Numbered from the stretch's first letter, positions 43,220 to 52,942 are shown. The stretch: 64,000 bases of DNA from Paracoccaceae bacterium (GCA_029243395.1 JAQWSE010000002.1:1-64000), one strand, 5' to 3'. A program made the numbers and translations. The notes: a model not told the origin generated them from the letters alone.

Positions 43220-45660
43220 ATTTACCGAAAAATACTAGGGCAGTAATCATTGGTGGGGGCATTTCTGGTTGTTCTGTAGCTTATCATTTGGCCAAGCTGG
43301 GTTGGAAAGATGTGGTACTTTTGGAAAGAAAAAAATTAACTTCCGGTACTACTTGGCATGCTGCTGGTTTAATTGGTCAGTTGCGAAACTCCCAAAACAT
43401 GACCCGATTGGCCAAATATTCTGCAGAACTCTATGTCGATTTGGCAAAGGAAACCGACATTGAAACAGGGATGAAACAAAATGGTTCAATAACAGTTGCT
43501 CTCACTGAGAGTCGAAAGGAAGAACTTAACCGACAAGCCGCTTTGGCTAGAGCTTTTGGAGTTGAAGTCAGTGAAATTGGACCAAATGAAATTAAGGAAA
43601 AATATCCTATCCTCAACACGGATGATGTTCGCTCTGGGGTTTTTCTCCCCAAAGATGGTCAAGCAGACCCTGCTAATATTGCGTTAGCTTTGGCGAAGGG
43701 TGCCCGGCAAATGGGTGTACAAATAGAAGAGGGAGTTACAGTTACTGATGTAGATATTGATTGTGACGTGGTCCGGGGTATTAAGTATTGTTTGGAAAGT
43801 GGAGAGACAGGAAATATTTCATCAGATATTGTAATTAATTGTGGAGGTATGTGGGCTAGAGAATTAGCTGCAAAAAGCAATGTTGTCATTCCCTTACATG
43901 CCTGTGAACATTTTTACATTGTAACAGAACCCATTGAGGCTCTTGGCCAATTACCAGTACTCAGAGTACCTGACGAGTGCTCTTATTATAAAGAAGATGC
44001 AGGTAAGATGATGCTGGGGGCCTTTGAAAGTAGGGCTAAACCATGGGGAATGAACGGCATACCAAAAGATTTCTGTTTCGATCAACTGCCCGAAGATTTG
44101 GAGCATTTTGAACCTATTTTATCACTTGCCCTAAAGCGCATGCCTGTTCTCAATTCCGTTGGTGTTAGGACATTTTTTAATGGGCCAGAGAGCTTTACTC
44201 CTGATAATAGATACTATCTAGGAGAGTCTGTTTCCTGCGAAGGATATTGGTTGGCTGCTGGATACAATTCAATCGGGATTGTATCATCTGGTGGCGCTGG
44301 GATGGCTCTTGCTAAATGGATCACCGATGGGGAGCCGCCTTTTGATCTTTGGGAAGTTGATATTAGAAGAGCAGAGCCGTTTCAACAGAATCGAAACTAC
44401 CTAAAAGATAGAGTGACAGAAAGTTTAGGGTTACTCTATGCAGATCATTTTCCATACTTGCAACCTGAAACAAGTCGCAATATTCGGCGCTCACCTTTTC
44501 ATAGTTATCTCAAGGATCTAGGGGCTGTTTTTGGGGAAGTGGCTGGCTATGAAAGAGCAAATTGGTTCTCCGTAAAAGGACAAAAAGCAGAGTATCAGTA
44601 TTCCTGGGGAAAACAAAACTGGTTCGAAAATCAAAAATTGGAACACCAATCAGTCAGGGAGGGTATAGGGATTTTTGATATGTCATCTTTTGGAAAAATT
44701 AGAGTTGAAGGAGATGAAGCTTTAGATGTGTTACAGTATGTATGCACTGGTCAAATGGATGTGCCTATAGGGAAAATTGTGTACACACAAATTCTTAATC
44801 AAAAGGGTGGTATTGAAAGTGACCTGACCGTTTCTCGTCTAGCAAAAACTACATTCTTACTGGTTGTTCCTTGTGCAACACTTCAGAGGGACTTAAAGCT
44901 TCTCAGGCGCTTCACAAAATTTAGAAAAGTGGCAGTGATAGATGTGAGTGCTTTGGAAGGTGTACTCTCAATTATGGGCCCAAATTCGCGTCAGTTATTA
45001 TCTAAGGTCTCACCTAATGATTTTTCAAATGAATCCCATCCCTTTGGAACTTGGAAAGATATAGAAATAGGTTTTGGTGTGGCTAGAGCCCATAGAGTTA
45101 GCTATGTGGGGGAGCTAGGATGGGAGATTTATATAAGCTCTGATCAATGTGCTCATGTCTTTGAAGAGATTTGGAAAATTCGAGATCAAGTTGATTTTAG
45201 ATTATGTGGGTTACATACTTTAGATAGCTGTAGGATAGAGAAAGCTTATCGCCATTTTGGTCACGATATAACAGATGAAGATCATTTGATTGAGGCGGGT
45301 CTTGGGTTTACAGCTGACATTTCAAAAGATGATTTTCTTGGTAAGCAGGCCATTTTGGAAAAAAAAGATCATGGTGTTAATAGATTAATGTTGCAATTTC
45401 TACTCGATGACCCATCAAGAATGGTTTACCATAATGAACCAATTATTAGGGAGGATAAAATTGTAGGTTATCTCACTTCTGGTAATTATGGTCATTTCTT
45501 AGGAGCCGGTGTTGGATTGGGGTATGTAGACTGTAAAGGCTTGACTGAAAAACAAATTTTGAACTTTAGCTATTCAATTGATGTTGCTGGCAAAGTTGTC
45601 CCGGCTAAAGCTAGTATAAAACCGATGTATGATCCAAAATCTATTAGGGTCAGGATGTAA
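43216..45660 (+). CDS. Dimethylglycine/sarcosine dehydrogenase-like FAD + GcvT fusion protein (paralogue 2)
   Basis: 814 residues with the same layout as the preceding gene but clearly diverged: IGGGISGCSVAYHLAKLGW, GTTWHAAGLIGQLR with the flavinylation histidine, WLAAGYNSIGIVSSGGAG at the end of the FAD domain, then the GcvT region (RVSYVGELGWEIYI, LDSCRIEKAYRHFGHDIT). GLIGQLR fits classical DMGDH better than the GNVPTF of paralogue 1, so the two probably act on different methylamines in sequence. Starts within the stop of the first (ATGA), indicating translational coupling. Confidence 0.87.
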   Translation: MNLPKNTRAVIIGGGISGCSVAYHLAKLGWKDVVLLERKKLTSGTTWHAAGLIGQLRNSQNMTRLAKYSAELYVDLAKETDIETGMKQNGSITVALTESRKEELNRQAALARAFGVEVSEIGPNEIKEKYPILNTDDVRSGVFLPKDGQADPANIALALAKGARQMGVQIEEGVTVTDVDIDCDVVRGIKYCLESGETGNISSDIVINCGGMWARELAAKSNVVIPLHACEHFYIVTEPIEALGQLPVLRVPDECSYYKEDAGKMMLGAFESRAKPWGMNGIPKDFCFDQLPEDLEHFEPILSLALKRMPVLNSVGVRTFFNGPESFTPDNRYYLGESVSCEGYWLAAGYNSIGIVSSGGAGMALAKWITDGEPPFDLWEVDIRRAEPFQQNRNYLKDRVTESLGLLYADHFPYLQPETSRNIRRSPFHSYLKDLGAVFGEVAGYERANWFSVKGQKAEYQYSWGKQNWFENQKLEHQSVREGIGIFDMSSFGKIRVEGDEALDVLQYVCTGQMDVPIGKIVYTQILNQKGGIESDLTVSRLAKTTFLLVVPCATLQRDLKLLRRFTKFRKVAVIDVSALEGVLSIMGPNSRQLLSKVSPNDFSNESHPFGTWKDIEIGFGVARAHRVSYVGELGWEIYISSDQCAHVFEEIWKIRDQVDFRLCGLHTLDSCRIEKAYRHFGHDITDEDHLIEAGLGFTADISKDDFLGKQAILEKKDHGVNRLMLQFLLDDPSRMVYHNEPIIREDKIVGYLTSGNYGHFLGAGVGLGYVDCKGLTEKQILNFSYSIDVAGKVVPAKASIKPMYDPKSIRVRM

Positions 45661-45664
45661 AAAA

Positions 45665-47218
45665 ATGAGAAAAGATATTCGAGATAGAGAGAAGAATAAG
45701 AGGTCAGGAGGAAGAGCTGCAAGACAAGCATTAAGGTCTGCACCTTTGGCGAAGGAGCTAAGGCCAGTGAAACCTGGATTGTTAGGGGGTACCTATAATC
45801 CGCTAAGTGAGGAGGAAATAACTAAAATTCACTATGCTGCTCTTCAGGTCCTTGAAGAAATTGGTTTAGCTGATGCTCCTGAAAGTGGTGTAAAAGCTAT
45901 GACTGATGCTGGAGCAATCTTGGGAGATGATGGTAGATTAAAGTTTCCAAGATCTCTGGTAGAAAAAATGTTATCGTTTGCCTGCAGAGATTTTTCACTT
46001 CATGGCAGAAGTTCTGAGCATGACCTTTTACTAAAAAAGAATAGGGTTCACTATGGTACAGCTGGAGCAGCAGTACATGTTGTTGATTTGGAAACAAATA
46101 ATTATCGTGATAGCACTGTCTCAGACCTGTTTAACGCAGCAAAACTAGCTGATCATCTTGATAATATTCATTTTCTCCAAAGGCCTATGGTTTGTAGAGA
46201 TATTAAGGATAATTTTGAGATGGATCTCAATACGATCTATGCATGCTGTTCCGGGACTAGTAAGCATGTTGGGGTATCCTTTACGGAGGCTTCTTTTGTA
46301 AAGCCAATAATGGAAATGGTTCATCTGCTTTCAGGAAATGAAAGTAATTGGCGAGGAAGACCGTTTATATCCAATTCTAATTGTTTTGTAGTACCTCCTT
46401 TAAAGTTTGCCACAGAAAGTTGTTCAGTAATGGAGGAATGTATAAGGCAAGGCATGCCAATTTTACTTCTTTCTGCAGGACAGGCAGGAGCGACTGCTCC
46501 AGCGCCAATTGCTGGAGCTATAGTTCAGGCAGTTGCTGAATGTTTAGCTGGCGTTGTCTATGTTAATTCAATTGAGAAAGGGTTCCCAGCCGTTTTTGGA
46601 ACCTGGCCATTTGTGTCAGATCTGCGAACAGGAGCAATGTCTGGAGGATCAGGAGAGCAAGCACTCTTGACTGCAGGATGTGCTCAAATGCATAGATTCT
46701 ATAATTTGCCGGGAGGTGCAGCTGCTGGAATTGCCGACTCAAAATTACCGGACATGCAAGCTGGTTGGGAACAAGCAACGTCCAATGTCATGGCGGGCCT
46801 TTCAGGACTAAACTTGGTATATGAGGCAGTGGGCATGCATGCTTCTCTATTAGGATTTTGTTTAGAGAGCATGATTTTAGGAGATGACTTATTAGGTCAA
46901 GCATTACGCTGTGTAAAAGGAATTAATGTGGACGACAAAAGCCTAAGCGTGGAAACTATGAGATCTGTTTGTTTGAAAGGCCCAGGTCATTATCTCGGCC
47001 ATGAACAGACCTTGGGTCTAATGCAAACAGAGTATATTTATCCTAACTTAGGAGATAGGTCTAGCCCAAAGGAATGGGCTGAGAATGGTAAGCCAGATCT
47101 TTTAATGAAAGTCAAAGAAAAAAAGCAAGATTTGTTATCAAGCCGATCAAAAGCAGAACTATCCCCATCAGTTAGAAAAGAGATTATTAAAAAGTTTCCT
47201 ATCCACCTAAAAACGTAA
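45665..47218 (+). CDS. Trimethylamine/betaine:corrinoid methyltransferase family protein (MttB-like, non-pyrrolysine)
   Basis: 517 residues of the MttB superfamily (COG5598). It begins with a basic tail and the LGGTYNPLSEEEITKIH block, then ILEEIG-type helix, PRSLVEKMLSFACRDFSLHGR and VHYGTAGAAVHVVDLET, glycine-rich barrel loops (LSAGQAGATAPAPIAG) and a C-terminal barrel end. There is no in-frame amber codon, so unlike archaeal trimethylamine methyltransferase it has no pyrrolysine. Non-Pyl homologues include glycine betaine:corrinoid methyltransferase (MtgB). No corrinoid protein (MtgC) is in the window. Location 5 bp behind two DMGDH-like genes suggests a joint betaine or methylamine demethylation unit. 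Confidence 0.85.
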   Translation: MRKDIRDREKNKRSGGRAARQALRSAPLAKELRPVKPGLLGGTYNPLSEEEITKIHYAALQVLEEIGLADAPESGVKAMTDAGAILGDDGRLKFPRSLVEKMLSFACRDFSLHGRSSEHDLLLKKNRVHYGTAGAAVHVVDLETNNYRDSTVSDLFNAAKLADHLDNIHFLQRPMVCRDIKDNFEMDLNTIYACCSGTSKHVGVSFTEASFVKPIMEMVHLLSGNESNWRGRPFISNSNCFVVPPLKFATESCSVMEECIRQGMPILLLSAGQAGATAPAPIAGAIVQAVAECLAGVVYVNSIEKGFPAVFGTWPFVSDLRTGAMSGGSGEQALLTAGCAQMHRFYNLPGGAAAGIADSKLPDMQAGWEQATSNVMAGLSGLNLVYEAVGMHASLLGFCLESMILGDDLLGQALRCVKGINVDDKSLSVETMRSVCLKGPGHYLGHEQTLGLMQTEYIYPNLGDRSSPKEWAENGKPDLLMKVKEKKQDLLSSRSKAELSPSVRKEIIKKFPIHLKT

Positions 47219-47228
47219 AGGACTCCAT

Positions 47229-47990
47229 TTAATCCCTTATTTTATAACCAGTCTTAAAGATTATTGAAACAACTGTAATGCATAATAACAGAAATGTGAT
47301 CATGCAAAACAGGGAAATGTGTATTGCAACATCCGATGAGCCAAAAAAACTCCAGCGAAATCCGTTAATAATATAAAAGATTGGGTTTAGCTTTGTGATA
47401 GTTTGCCAAAATACTGGTAACATCGATGTGGAATAAAAACTTCCACCTAAGAAAACTAATGGTGTGATGACAATTAATGGTATTAGTTGAAGTTTTTCCC
47501 AGTTTGAAGCCCACAATCCTATTATAAAGCCAAAAAGGGAAAATGTAATTCCGGTAATTATGAGTAGGATCAACATCCAGAGGGGGTGTTGTATTTCAAA
47601 GGAGACAAACGCTGTCGCTGTTAGCAGGATGAGAAAACTAATCAATATTGATTTGGTAGCAGCTGCTCCCACATATCCAATAATCACTTCAAAAGCTGAA
47701 ATTGGGGCTGACATCATCTCATAAATAGACCCCGTATATTTGGGTAAATAAATACCAAATGCAGCATAGTTAACGCTAGTTGTCATGACTGAAAGCATCA
47801 TGAGACCTGGAATTATGAATGCACCATATGGCACTCCATCCAATTGAGATATTTTGCTTCCAATGGCTGCTCCAAAGACGATAAAATATAGAGAAGTTGA
47901 AACTACCGGAGCCAGTATACTTTGCATGATAGTTCTAACTGCTCTAGCCATTTCAAACTTGTAAATTGCTTTAATGGAATTGAAGTTCAA
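47229..47990 (-). CDS. ABC-2 type transporter permease (YadH-like)
   Basis: 253 residues with six hydrophobic helices and the ABC-2 fold. It begins IKAIYKFEMARAVRTIMQSILAP, then YGAFIIPGLMMLSVMTTSVNYAAFG and MMSAPISAFEVIIGYVGAAATKS, with LGGSFYSTSMLP near the end. YadH-like permeases export unknown lipophilic compounds. Its ATG lies within the stop region of the ATPase gene (4-bp overlap). Convergent with the MttB gene, whose stop is 10 bp away. Confidence 0.85.
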   Translation of the reverse strand: MNFNSIKAIYKFEMARAVRTIMQSILAPVVSTSLYFIVFGAAIGSKISQLDGVPYGAFIIPGLMMLSVMTTSVNYAAFGIYLPKYTGSIYEMMSAPISAFEVIIGYVGAAATKSILISFLILLTATAFVSFEIQHPLWMLILLIITGITFSLFGFIIGLWASNWEKLQLIPLIVITPLVFLGGSFYSTSMLPVFWQTITKLNPIFYIINGFRWSFFGSSDVAIHISLFCMITFLLLCITVVSIIFKTGYKIRD

Positions 47991-48910
47991 TGTCTTTCCT
48001 CGTCTGCTATTATTTCAAGAAAAATATCTTCCAGTGAGCTTTCGGAAGTATGAATGTCCTTAATAGATAAACCAGTTTCAGCAATTATCTTTAAAGTATT
48101 AGAGATACCCATCTTGTTATCAGAATTAGATACTTCGAAGAAGATAGAATTTTTATCTTCAGAGAGGGAAACTTTTTCCTTGGAGAGTTTTTTGGGGATA
48201 GAATAAAGTTTTTCTCTTAATTCCACTGAAACTACTTTCTTCCCAAACTTTTTAATTAATCTTTTCTTTTCTTCTACTAATAGGAGCTTACCTCTATTCA
48301 GGATTCCGACCCGGTCAGCTATAATTTCAGCCTCCTTTATGTAGTGTGTTGTGAGTATAACAGTAACGCCACCTTTCCTCAGATCAATAATGAGATCCCA
48401 CATTTCCTTCCTAAGTTGAACATCGACTCCCGAAGTAGGTTCATCGAGGAACAGGATTTTAGGTTTATGAGATAGGGCTTTCGCAATGAGCACCCGTCTC
48501 TTCATTCCACCAGACAGAGCAATAATGGGAGTATTTTTTTTTTCCCATAATTTGAGGGATTTGAGGATTTTCTCGATATAATCAGCATCAGGATTTTTCC
48601 CAAACAGACCGCGGGTGAATTTAACAGTTTCTATTACACTTTCGTAATTTTCGAGAGGGAATTCCTGAGGTACTAAACCGATTAAAGATCTTGTCTTTTT
48701 GTAGTTTCTTATTGTGTCAAAACCCGACACTTTGATAAAACCAGAAGTTTGTCTAGTTAGTCCACAGATAGATGATATTAAGGTAGTTTTACCGGCACCA
48801 TTTGGGCCTAAAAGGGCAAAGATTTCACCAGATTTAATTTCTAAAGAAATTTCTGCCAATGCTATTAGGTTTGGGTCATAGACTTTATTAAGATTTTGAA
48901 TTGATATCAT
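47987..48910 (-). CDS. ABC-2 type transporter ATP-binding protein (YadG-like)
   Basis: 307-residue ATPase. Walker A GPNGAGKTTLIS, signature LSGGMKRRVLIAKAL, Walker B ILFLDEPTSGVD, and the histidine switch in LTTHYIKEAE, followed by a C-terminal regulatory tail. LVPQEFPLENYESVIETV is a YadG-type Q-loop region. I place the start at the ATG at 48910 rather than the TTG at 48931. Forms an exporter with the downstream permease. Confidence 0.88.
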   Translation of the reverse strand: MISIQNLNKVYDPNLIALAEISLEIKSGEIFALLGPNGAGKTTLISSICGLTRQTSGFIKVSGFDTIRNYKKTRSLIGLVPQEFPLENYESVIETVKFTRGLFGKNPDADYIEKILKSLKLWEKKNTPIIALSGGMKRRVLIAKALSHKPKILFLDEPTSGVDVQLRKEMWDLIIDLRKGGVTVILTTHYIKEAEIIADRVGILNRGKLLLVEEKKRLIKKFGKKVVSVELREKLYSIPKKLSKEKVSLSEDKNSIFFEVSNSDNKMGISNTLKIIAETGLSIKDIHTSESSLEDIFLEIIADEERH

Positions 48911-48945
48911 TGCTACGGTGAAACCTGACAATCTAAATAGTGGAT

Positions 48946-49989
48946 CTATATAGGGTAGGGATTTTCCCTATGTATACTATTTAGTTCAGTTAATATCTCT
49001 TGCGATAATTCCAAGTCTAAACCGTTAATAATTGTTTGAAGTTGTTCACTTCGAGTCGCCCCAAAGATAACTGACCCCATGAAAGGTCTTTGGGCACAAA
49101 AGGCTAAAGCCATATTTATAGGATTTAGTTGAAACTTTTTTGCTATAGCTAGATACCGTGCGACCGCGCTCATGGATCTTTGATTAACTCGCCCATTAAG
49201 TCCAGGAGTGAACTGTAATCGTGAATTCTGGGGAACTTTTCCATTTTGATATTTCCCAGTCAAAAGGCCAGCAGCAAGTGGAGAGTAGGCTAACAAATGT
49301 ACATTTTCATTGTGGCACACCTCTGCCAAGTCTGTATCGAAATAACGGCATAACAGACTATACTCGTTTTGAATCGACACAATTTTTTCAAAACCATTTT
49401 CAGAAGCAATTTTGATAAATTGCATTGCACCCCAAGCGCTTTCATTAGATAAACCAATTGTTCTAATCTTTCCTTCTTTGACTTGTCCGGAAAGATAATC
49501 GAGAATTTCAAATGTATTATCTTTAACCTCACTCGTAATCTGTTGTGTAGGATCAAATTTCCAATTTTGTCTAAAATGATATGAGCCTCTGTTTGGCCAA
49601 TGAAGTTGGTAAAGGTCTACATAATCTGTGTTTAACCTTTTAAGACTTTCTTCAAGTGCAACCGCTATCGTATTTTTTGAAATAGGGGAACCGTCACGAA
49701 CTGTCTTACTTCCCTCGCCAGTAATTTTTGTTGCTATGACTATGTCATCTCTACGGTTTCTTTTCTTCAGCCAATTACCAATAATTTTTTCCGTTTCTCC
49801 GACCGTTTCACGGCGGAGAGGATTTGTAGGATACATTTCAGCCGTATCAACGAAGTTAATTCCATTCGAAATTGAATGTTCCAATTGCCAGTGCCCTTCG
49901 TCCTCAGTAGTAGCCTCACCCCAGGTCATAGAGCCTAAACAGTAAATACTGACCCTCAAGTTACTTTTACCTAAGTATTTATATTTCAA
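48946..49989 (-). CDS. NADP(H)-dependent aldo/keto reductase (Tas-like)
   Basis: 347 residues, AKR fold. MKYKYLGKSNLRVSIYCLGSMTWGE is the Tas-type N-terminus. The catalytic tetrad can be read in FVDTAEMYP (Asp, Tyr), IATKITGEG (Lys) and LYQLHWPNR (His). CFFGA-type NADP region is VIFGATRSEQLQ near the C-terminus. Substrate unknown. TTG start, one base after the stop of the CaiB-type gene upstream, so the two are co-transcribed. Confidence 0.9.
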   Translation of the reverse strand: MKYKYLGKSNLRVSIYCLGSMTWGEATTEDEGHWQLEHSISNGINFVDTAEMYPTNPLRRETVGETEKIIGNWLKKRNRRDDIVIATKITGEGSKTVRDGSPISKNTIAVALEESLKRLNTDYVDLYQLHWPNRGSYHFRQNWKFDPTQQITSEVKDNTFEILDYLSGQVKEGKIRTIGLSNESAWGAMQFIKIASENGFEKIVSIQNEYSLLCRYFDTDLAEVCHNENVHLLAYSPLAAGLLTGKYQNGKVPQNSRLQFTPGLNGRVNQRSMSAVARYLAIAKKFQLNPINMALAFCAQRPFMGSVIFGATRSEQLQTIINGLDLELSQEILTELNSIHRENPYPI

Positions 49990-49990
49990 A

Positions 49991-51145
49991 TCAGTTCTCC
50001 CAAATTTCGTTTATTGACATCTTTCTTTTAATAGTTTCGGTACTTGAGCCTAACTCAGGGGAACCTTTTTTATAATTCAGTTCAAAATCTTTAAAAAGAA
50101 TGGGAGTCCTGATGAAAGGTTCGCCTTGTGCCAATTTTACGATCTCTCTCGATATGGCCTGGGGGTGCGTTAATGCATGTTTTACCGAATTTACTGGACC
50201 AACAGGAACTTTAGCGTTCTGTAATACCATAGTAATTTCGGCTTTTCCCAATACCTTCAATTTCTTGGACATTTGCTCGATTAGCTCTTGCCTATTTTTT
50301 AAACGGGCTTGATTTGTGGAAAATTTAGGAGCTAAAGAAAAATCCCAGTGAAAAGCTTTACACATTGCTTTAAACTGGTTGTCATTTCCGCATGCTACTA
50401 CTATCATGCCATCTTTAGCTTCAAAAACTTGATAAGGAACAATGGAGGGGTGAGAATTTCCCATCCTTTCTGGTGTGATTCCAGATAAGAGGAATGTAGA
50501 TGCTTGGTTAGCTAAAACAGCTAATTGTGTATCAAATAAAGACATATCAATGAATGTCCCTTGGCCAAATTCCTTCCTGGTTAAGAGTGCAGCTTGGATT
50601 GCTACAACGCTATAAAGGGAAGTAAAGAGGTCCGCGTAGGCAACTCCAGGTTTAATGGGTGGCCCCATAGTTTCACCGGTCAAGTCCATTATCCCACCCA
50701 TGGCTTGGATTACAAAATCGTAACCAGGCAAATCTGATAAGGGGCCCGTTTGGCCAAAACCAGTAATAGAACAATAAATCAATCCAGGATTCAATTTTTT
50801 TAACGAATCATAATCTAAAGAATATTTCTTGAGATTCCCAACCTTGAAATTTTCTATGACTATGTCAGCTCTTTGTGCCAGGTAGAGAACAACATCTAAA
50901 TCATTTCTTTTTTTTAAATCGGCTACAATTGATTTTTTCCCCCGGTTGGTACATTTGAAATATGGGCTGTCTTCTTTATTTTTCAAATTAGCACCCCAAG
51001 AGCGGGTTTCATCTCCAACAGGCGACTCAACTTTTATCACATCAGCTCCTAAGTCAGCCAAAAGTTGGCCGGCCCATGGCCCTGCCAAGACCCTTGCCAA
51101 TTCTAAAACTTTTATGCCAGTCAGTGGAGGTTTTTTCTTTTGCAT
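49991..51145 (-). CDS. Family III (CaiB/BaiF) acyl-CoA:carboxylate CoA-transferase
   Basis: 384 residues. LTGIKVLELARVLAGPWAGQLLADLGADVIKVE is the CoA-binding N-terminus, ADIVIENFKVGNLKKY and PGLIYCSITGFGQTGPL follow, and the catalytic aspartate is in PGVAYADLFTSLYSVVA. The enzyme shuttles CoA between carboxylic acids; the donor is often succinyl- or glutaryl-CoA. Partner of gcdH-type glutarate metabolism is possible, but the two genes lie 9 kb apart. First gene of the unit with the aldo/keto reductase. Confidence 0.9.
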   Translation of the reverse strand: MQKKKPPLTGIKVLELARVLAGPWAGQLLADLGADVIKVESPVGDETRSWGANLKNKEDSPYFKCTNRGKKSIVADLKKRNDLDVVLYLAQRADIVIENFKVGNLKKYSLDYDSLKKLNPGLIYCSITGFGQTGPLSDLPGYDFVIQAMGGIMDLTGETMGPPIKPGVAYADLFTSLYSVVAIQAALLTRKEFGQGTFIDMSLFDTQLAVLANQASTFLLSGITPERMGNSHPSIVPYQVFEAKDGMIVVACGNDNQFKAMCKAFHWDFSLAPKFSTNQARLKNRQELIEQMSKKLKVLGKAEITMVLQNAKVPVGPVNSVKHALTHPQAISREIVKLAQGEPFIRTPILFKDFELNYKKGSPELGSSTETIKRKMSINEIWEN

Positions 51146-51307
51146 TGTTTTTGGTTTGTGTAAAAAGTTACATATGTAGTTTCATGACTTTTGCTGATTA
51201 TATCGAGCTATACTTCCTAAGAATGTTAAATAATCAATTAGAAGATTTGATTGAGTTTTGGTTGCCAAAGCTATAATGAGTTCTTAAATACCAATCAAGG
51301 AGTTATT

Positions 51308-52117
51308 ATGAGATTGTGGTCCTGGCTTAGAAAAAGGTTTAGAAGATCCGGCGTTATAGCGGTCATTCGTTTAGAAGGTGTAATTTCTACGGGAGGTCGC
51401 CTCGGAGGAGGTATCAACGATCAGAGCATGGCGCCTCTGATAGAGAAGGCATTTGAGTTAGGAAAACTAAAGGCATTAGCGTTGATAATCAATTCACCAG
51501 GGGGGTCACCCTCACAATCTTCTCTTTTAGCAGCCCGTATCATTCGGTTGTCTGATGAAAAGAATGTTCCTGTTTATGCCTTCTGTGAAGATGTTGCAGC
51601 ATCTGGTGGCTACTGGTTAGCTTGCTCCGCTAACGAAATCTTTGCCGATGAGAATTCTATCGTTGGATCTATTGGGGTTATATCTGCTGGATTTGGTTTT
51701 CATGAATTTATTGCACGCCAGGGAGTCGAAAGACGGATTTATACCTCAGGGGAGGAAAAAAGCATGTTGGATCCCTTTAGGCCAGAAAAAAAAGATGAAA
51801 TTGTGAGATTAAAGTTGATACAAAAATCTATTCACCAAAACTTCAAAGATTTTGTTTCCTTACGAAGGGGGAGAAGAATAGAAGGAAAGAAGGTATTTAC
51901 GGGAGAGGTTTGGGAAGCTGAGAGAGCTAAGGAGCTTGGTCTCATCGATGGAATTGGTCATTTGGAACCTGTGCTTAAAGAAAGATATGGTCAGGATATA
52001 AAGTTTAAAAAATTAGACAGGAAAAGGGGTATTTTTTCGAGATTCGGGAAAGCATCTGTGGATGGGATAATTGACGCAGTCAATGAAAACGTCCATTTTT
52101 CAAAGTTCCGTCTTTAA
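51308..52117 (+). CDS. S49 family signal-peptide-peptidase-like serine protease (SppA/SohB type)
   Basis: 269 residues, single protease domain. Substrate-binding LIINSPGGSPSQSSLLAARI, the nucleophile serine in DVAASGGYWLACSAN, and the general-base lysine in YTSGEEKSMLDPF form the Ser/Lys dyad of the short, one-domain S49 peptidases (alphaproteobacterial SppA/SohB). No clear N-terminal membrane helix is visible: the N-terminus is basic (SWLRKRFRRS), so membrane association would be peripheral. ATG at 51308 with AAGGAG; the upstream open frame to 51251 has no signal. Confidence 0.85.
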   Translation: MRLWSWLRKRFRRSGVIAVIRLEGVISTGGRLGGGINDQSMAPLIEKAFELGKLKALALIINSPGGSPSQSSLLAARIIRLSDEKNVPVYAFCEDVAASGGYWLACSANEIFADENSIVGSIGVISAGFGFHEFIARQGVERRIYTSGEEKSMLDPFRPEKKDEIVRLKLIQKSIHQNFKDFVSLRRGRRIEGKKVFTGEVWEAERAKELGLIDGIGHLEPVLKERYGQDIKFKKLDRKRGIFSRFGKASVDGIIDAVNENVHFSKFRL

Positions 52118-52177
52118 GTGCAAAAAATTGGTAGATCTTTTGGAAAATTTGAATGAAGAAAATTAGGATCCTAAGAT

Positions 52178-52942
52178 TTGACTAAGACAGCCTTGATAAC
52201 AGGCGGAGCACAGCGCATAGGTAAAGGTATTGCTTTAGCTTTGGCTCGTGAGGGATATGATGTCATAATCCATTTCTCTGAATCCAAAACTGAAGCCAAA
52301 AACTTACAGGAACAGTTGGTAGCATTTGGAATAAATGCTTATTGTTTGAGGGCAAATCTTCTCAAAGATGAAGAAATTAAGGACGTCATTGAGCGTGCTT
52401 GTCAAAAGCTGGGAAAAGAGCTCACATTATTGATTAACAATGCCTCTATTTTCGAAGAAGACAGTATCCATTCCATGACGACAAATAGTTGGGACAGGCA
52501 TATATATACCAATTTAAAGGCGCCAGTGTTTTTATCACAATCATTTGCTAAGCAAGTTTCAAAGTGTACAGTTGATAATAATGGTGAATTATTATCCAAT
52601 GCTAATATAATTAATATTGTAGATCAAAAAGTATTGAATTTGAATCCTAAGTTTTTGACTTATACCTTGGCAAAATCTGGACTCTGGGATTTTACTAAGC
52701 TTGCTGCTCAGGCTCTAGGGCCTGAAATAAGAGTGAACGCGATAGGTCCAGGTCCAGTTTTAAAAGCTCATCATCAGACCAAAGATCACTTTCAAAAAAA
52801 AAGAAAGAGTACACTACTTGGACGAGGGTCTGACGTAGATGAAATTTGTAGAGCAATAATTTTTATCTTGTCATCACCTGGTGTAACAGGGCAAATGATT
52901 TCTATCGATGGTGGGGAGCATCTTAAATGGCGACTAAATTAG
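52178..52942 (+). CDS. Short-chain dehydrogenase/reductase (pteridine-reductase-like)
   Basis: Classical SDR, 254 residues. TALITGGAQRIGKGIALALA with the arginine after GGAQ typical of FolM/PTR1-type pteridine reductases, then LLINNASIFEED, INIVDQKVLNLNPKFLTYTLAKSGLW (Tyr-x3-Lys in YTLAK; the serine position is replaced by VDQ, as in FolM), and ISIDGGEHLKW. This SDR sits upstream of uvrC–pgsA–moaD in many alphaproteobacteria. Possible dihydrofolate/dihydropterin reductase. TTG start with AGGATCCTAAG. Confidence 0.75.
   Translation: MTKTALITGGAQRIGKGIALALAREGYDVIIHFSESKTEAKNLQEQLVAFGINAYCLRANLLKDEEIKDVIERACQKLGKELTLLINNASIFEEDSIHSMTTNSWDRHIYTNLKAPVFLSQSFAKQVSKCTVDNNGELLSNANIINIVDQKVLNLNPKFLTYTLAKSGLWDFTKLAAQALGPEIRVNAIGPGPVLKAHHQTKDHFQKKRKSTLLGRGSDVDEICRAIIFILSSPGVTGQMISIDGGEHLKWRLN

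Noticed and set aside
45665-47218. Pyrrolysine (read-through amber) in the MttB homologue
   Set aside because: The frame is continuous and of normal length without any in-frame TAG; non-pyrrolysine homologues are the usual bacterial form.
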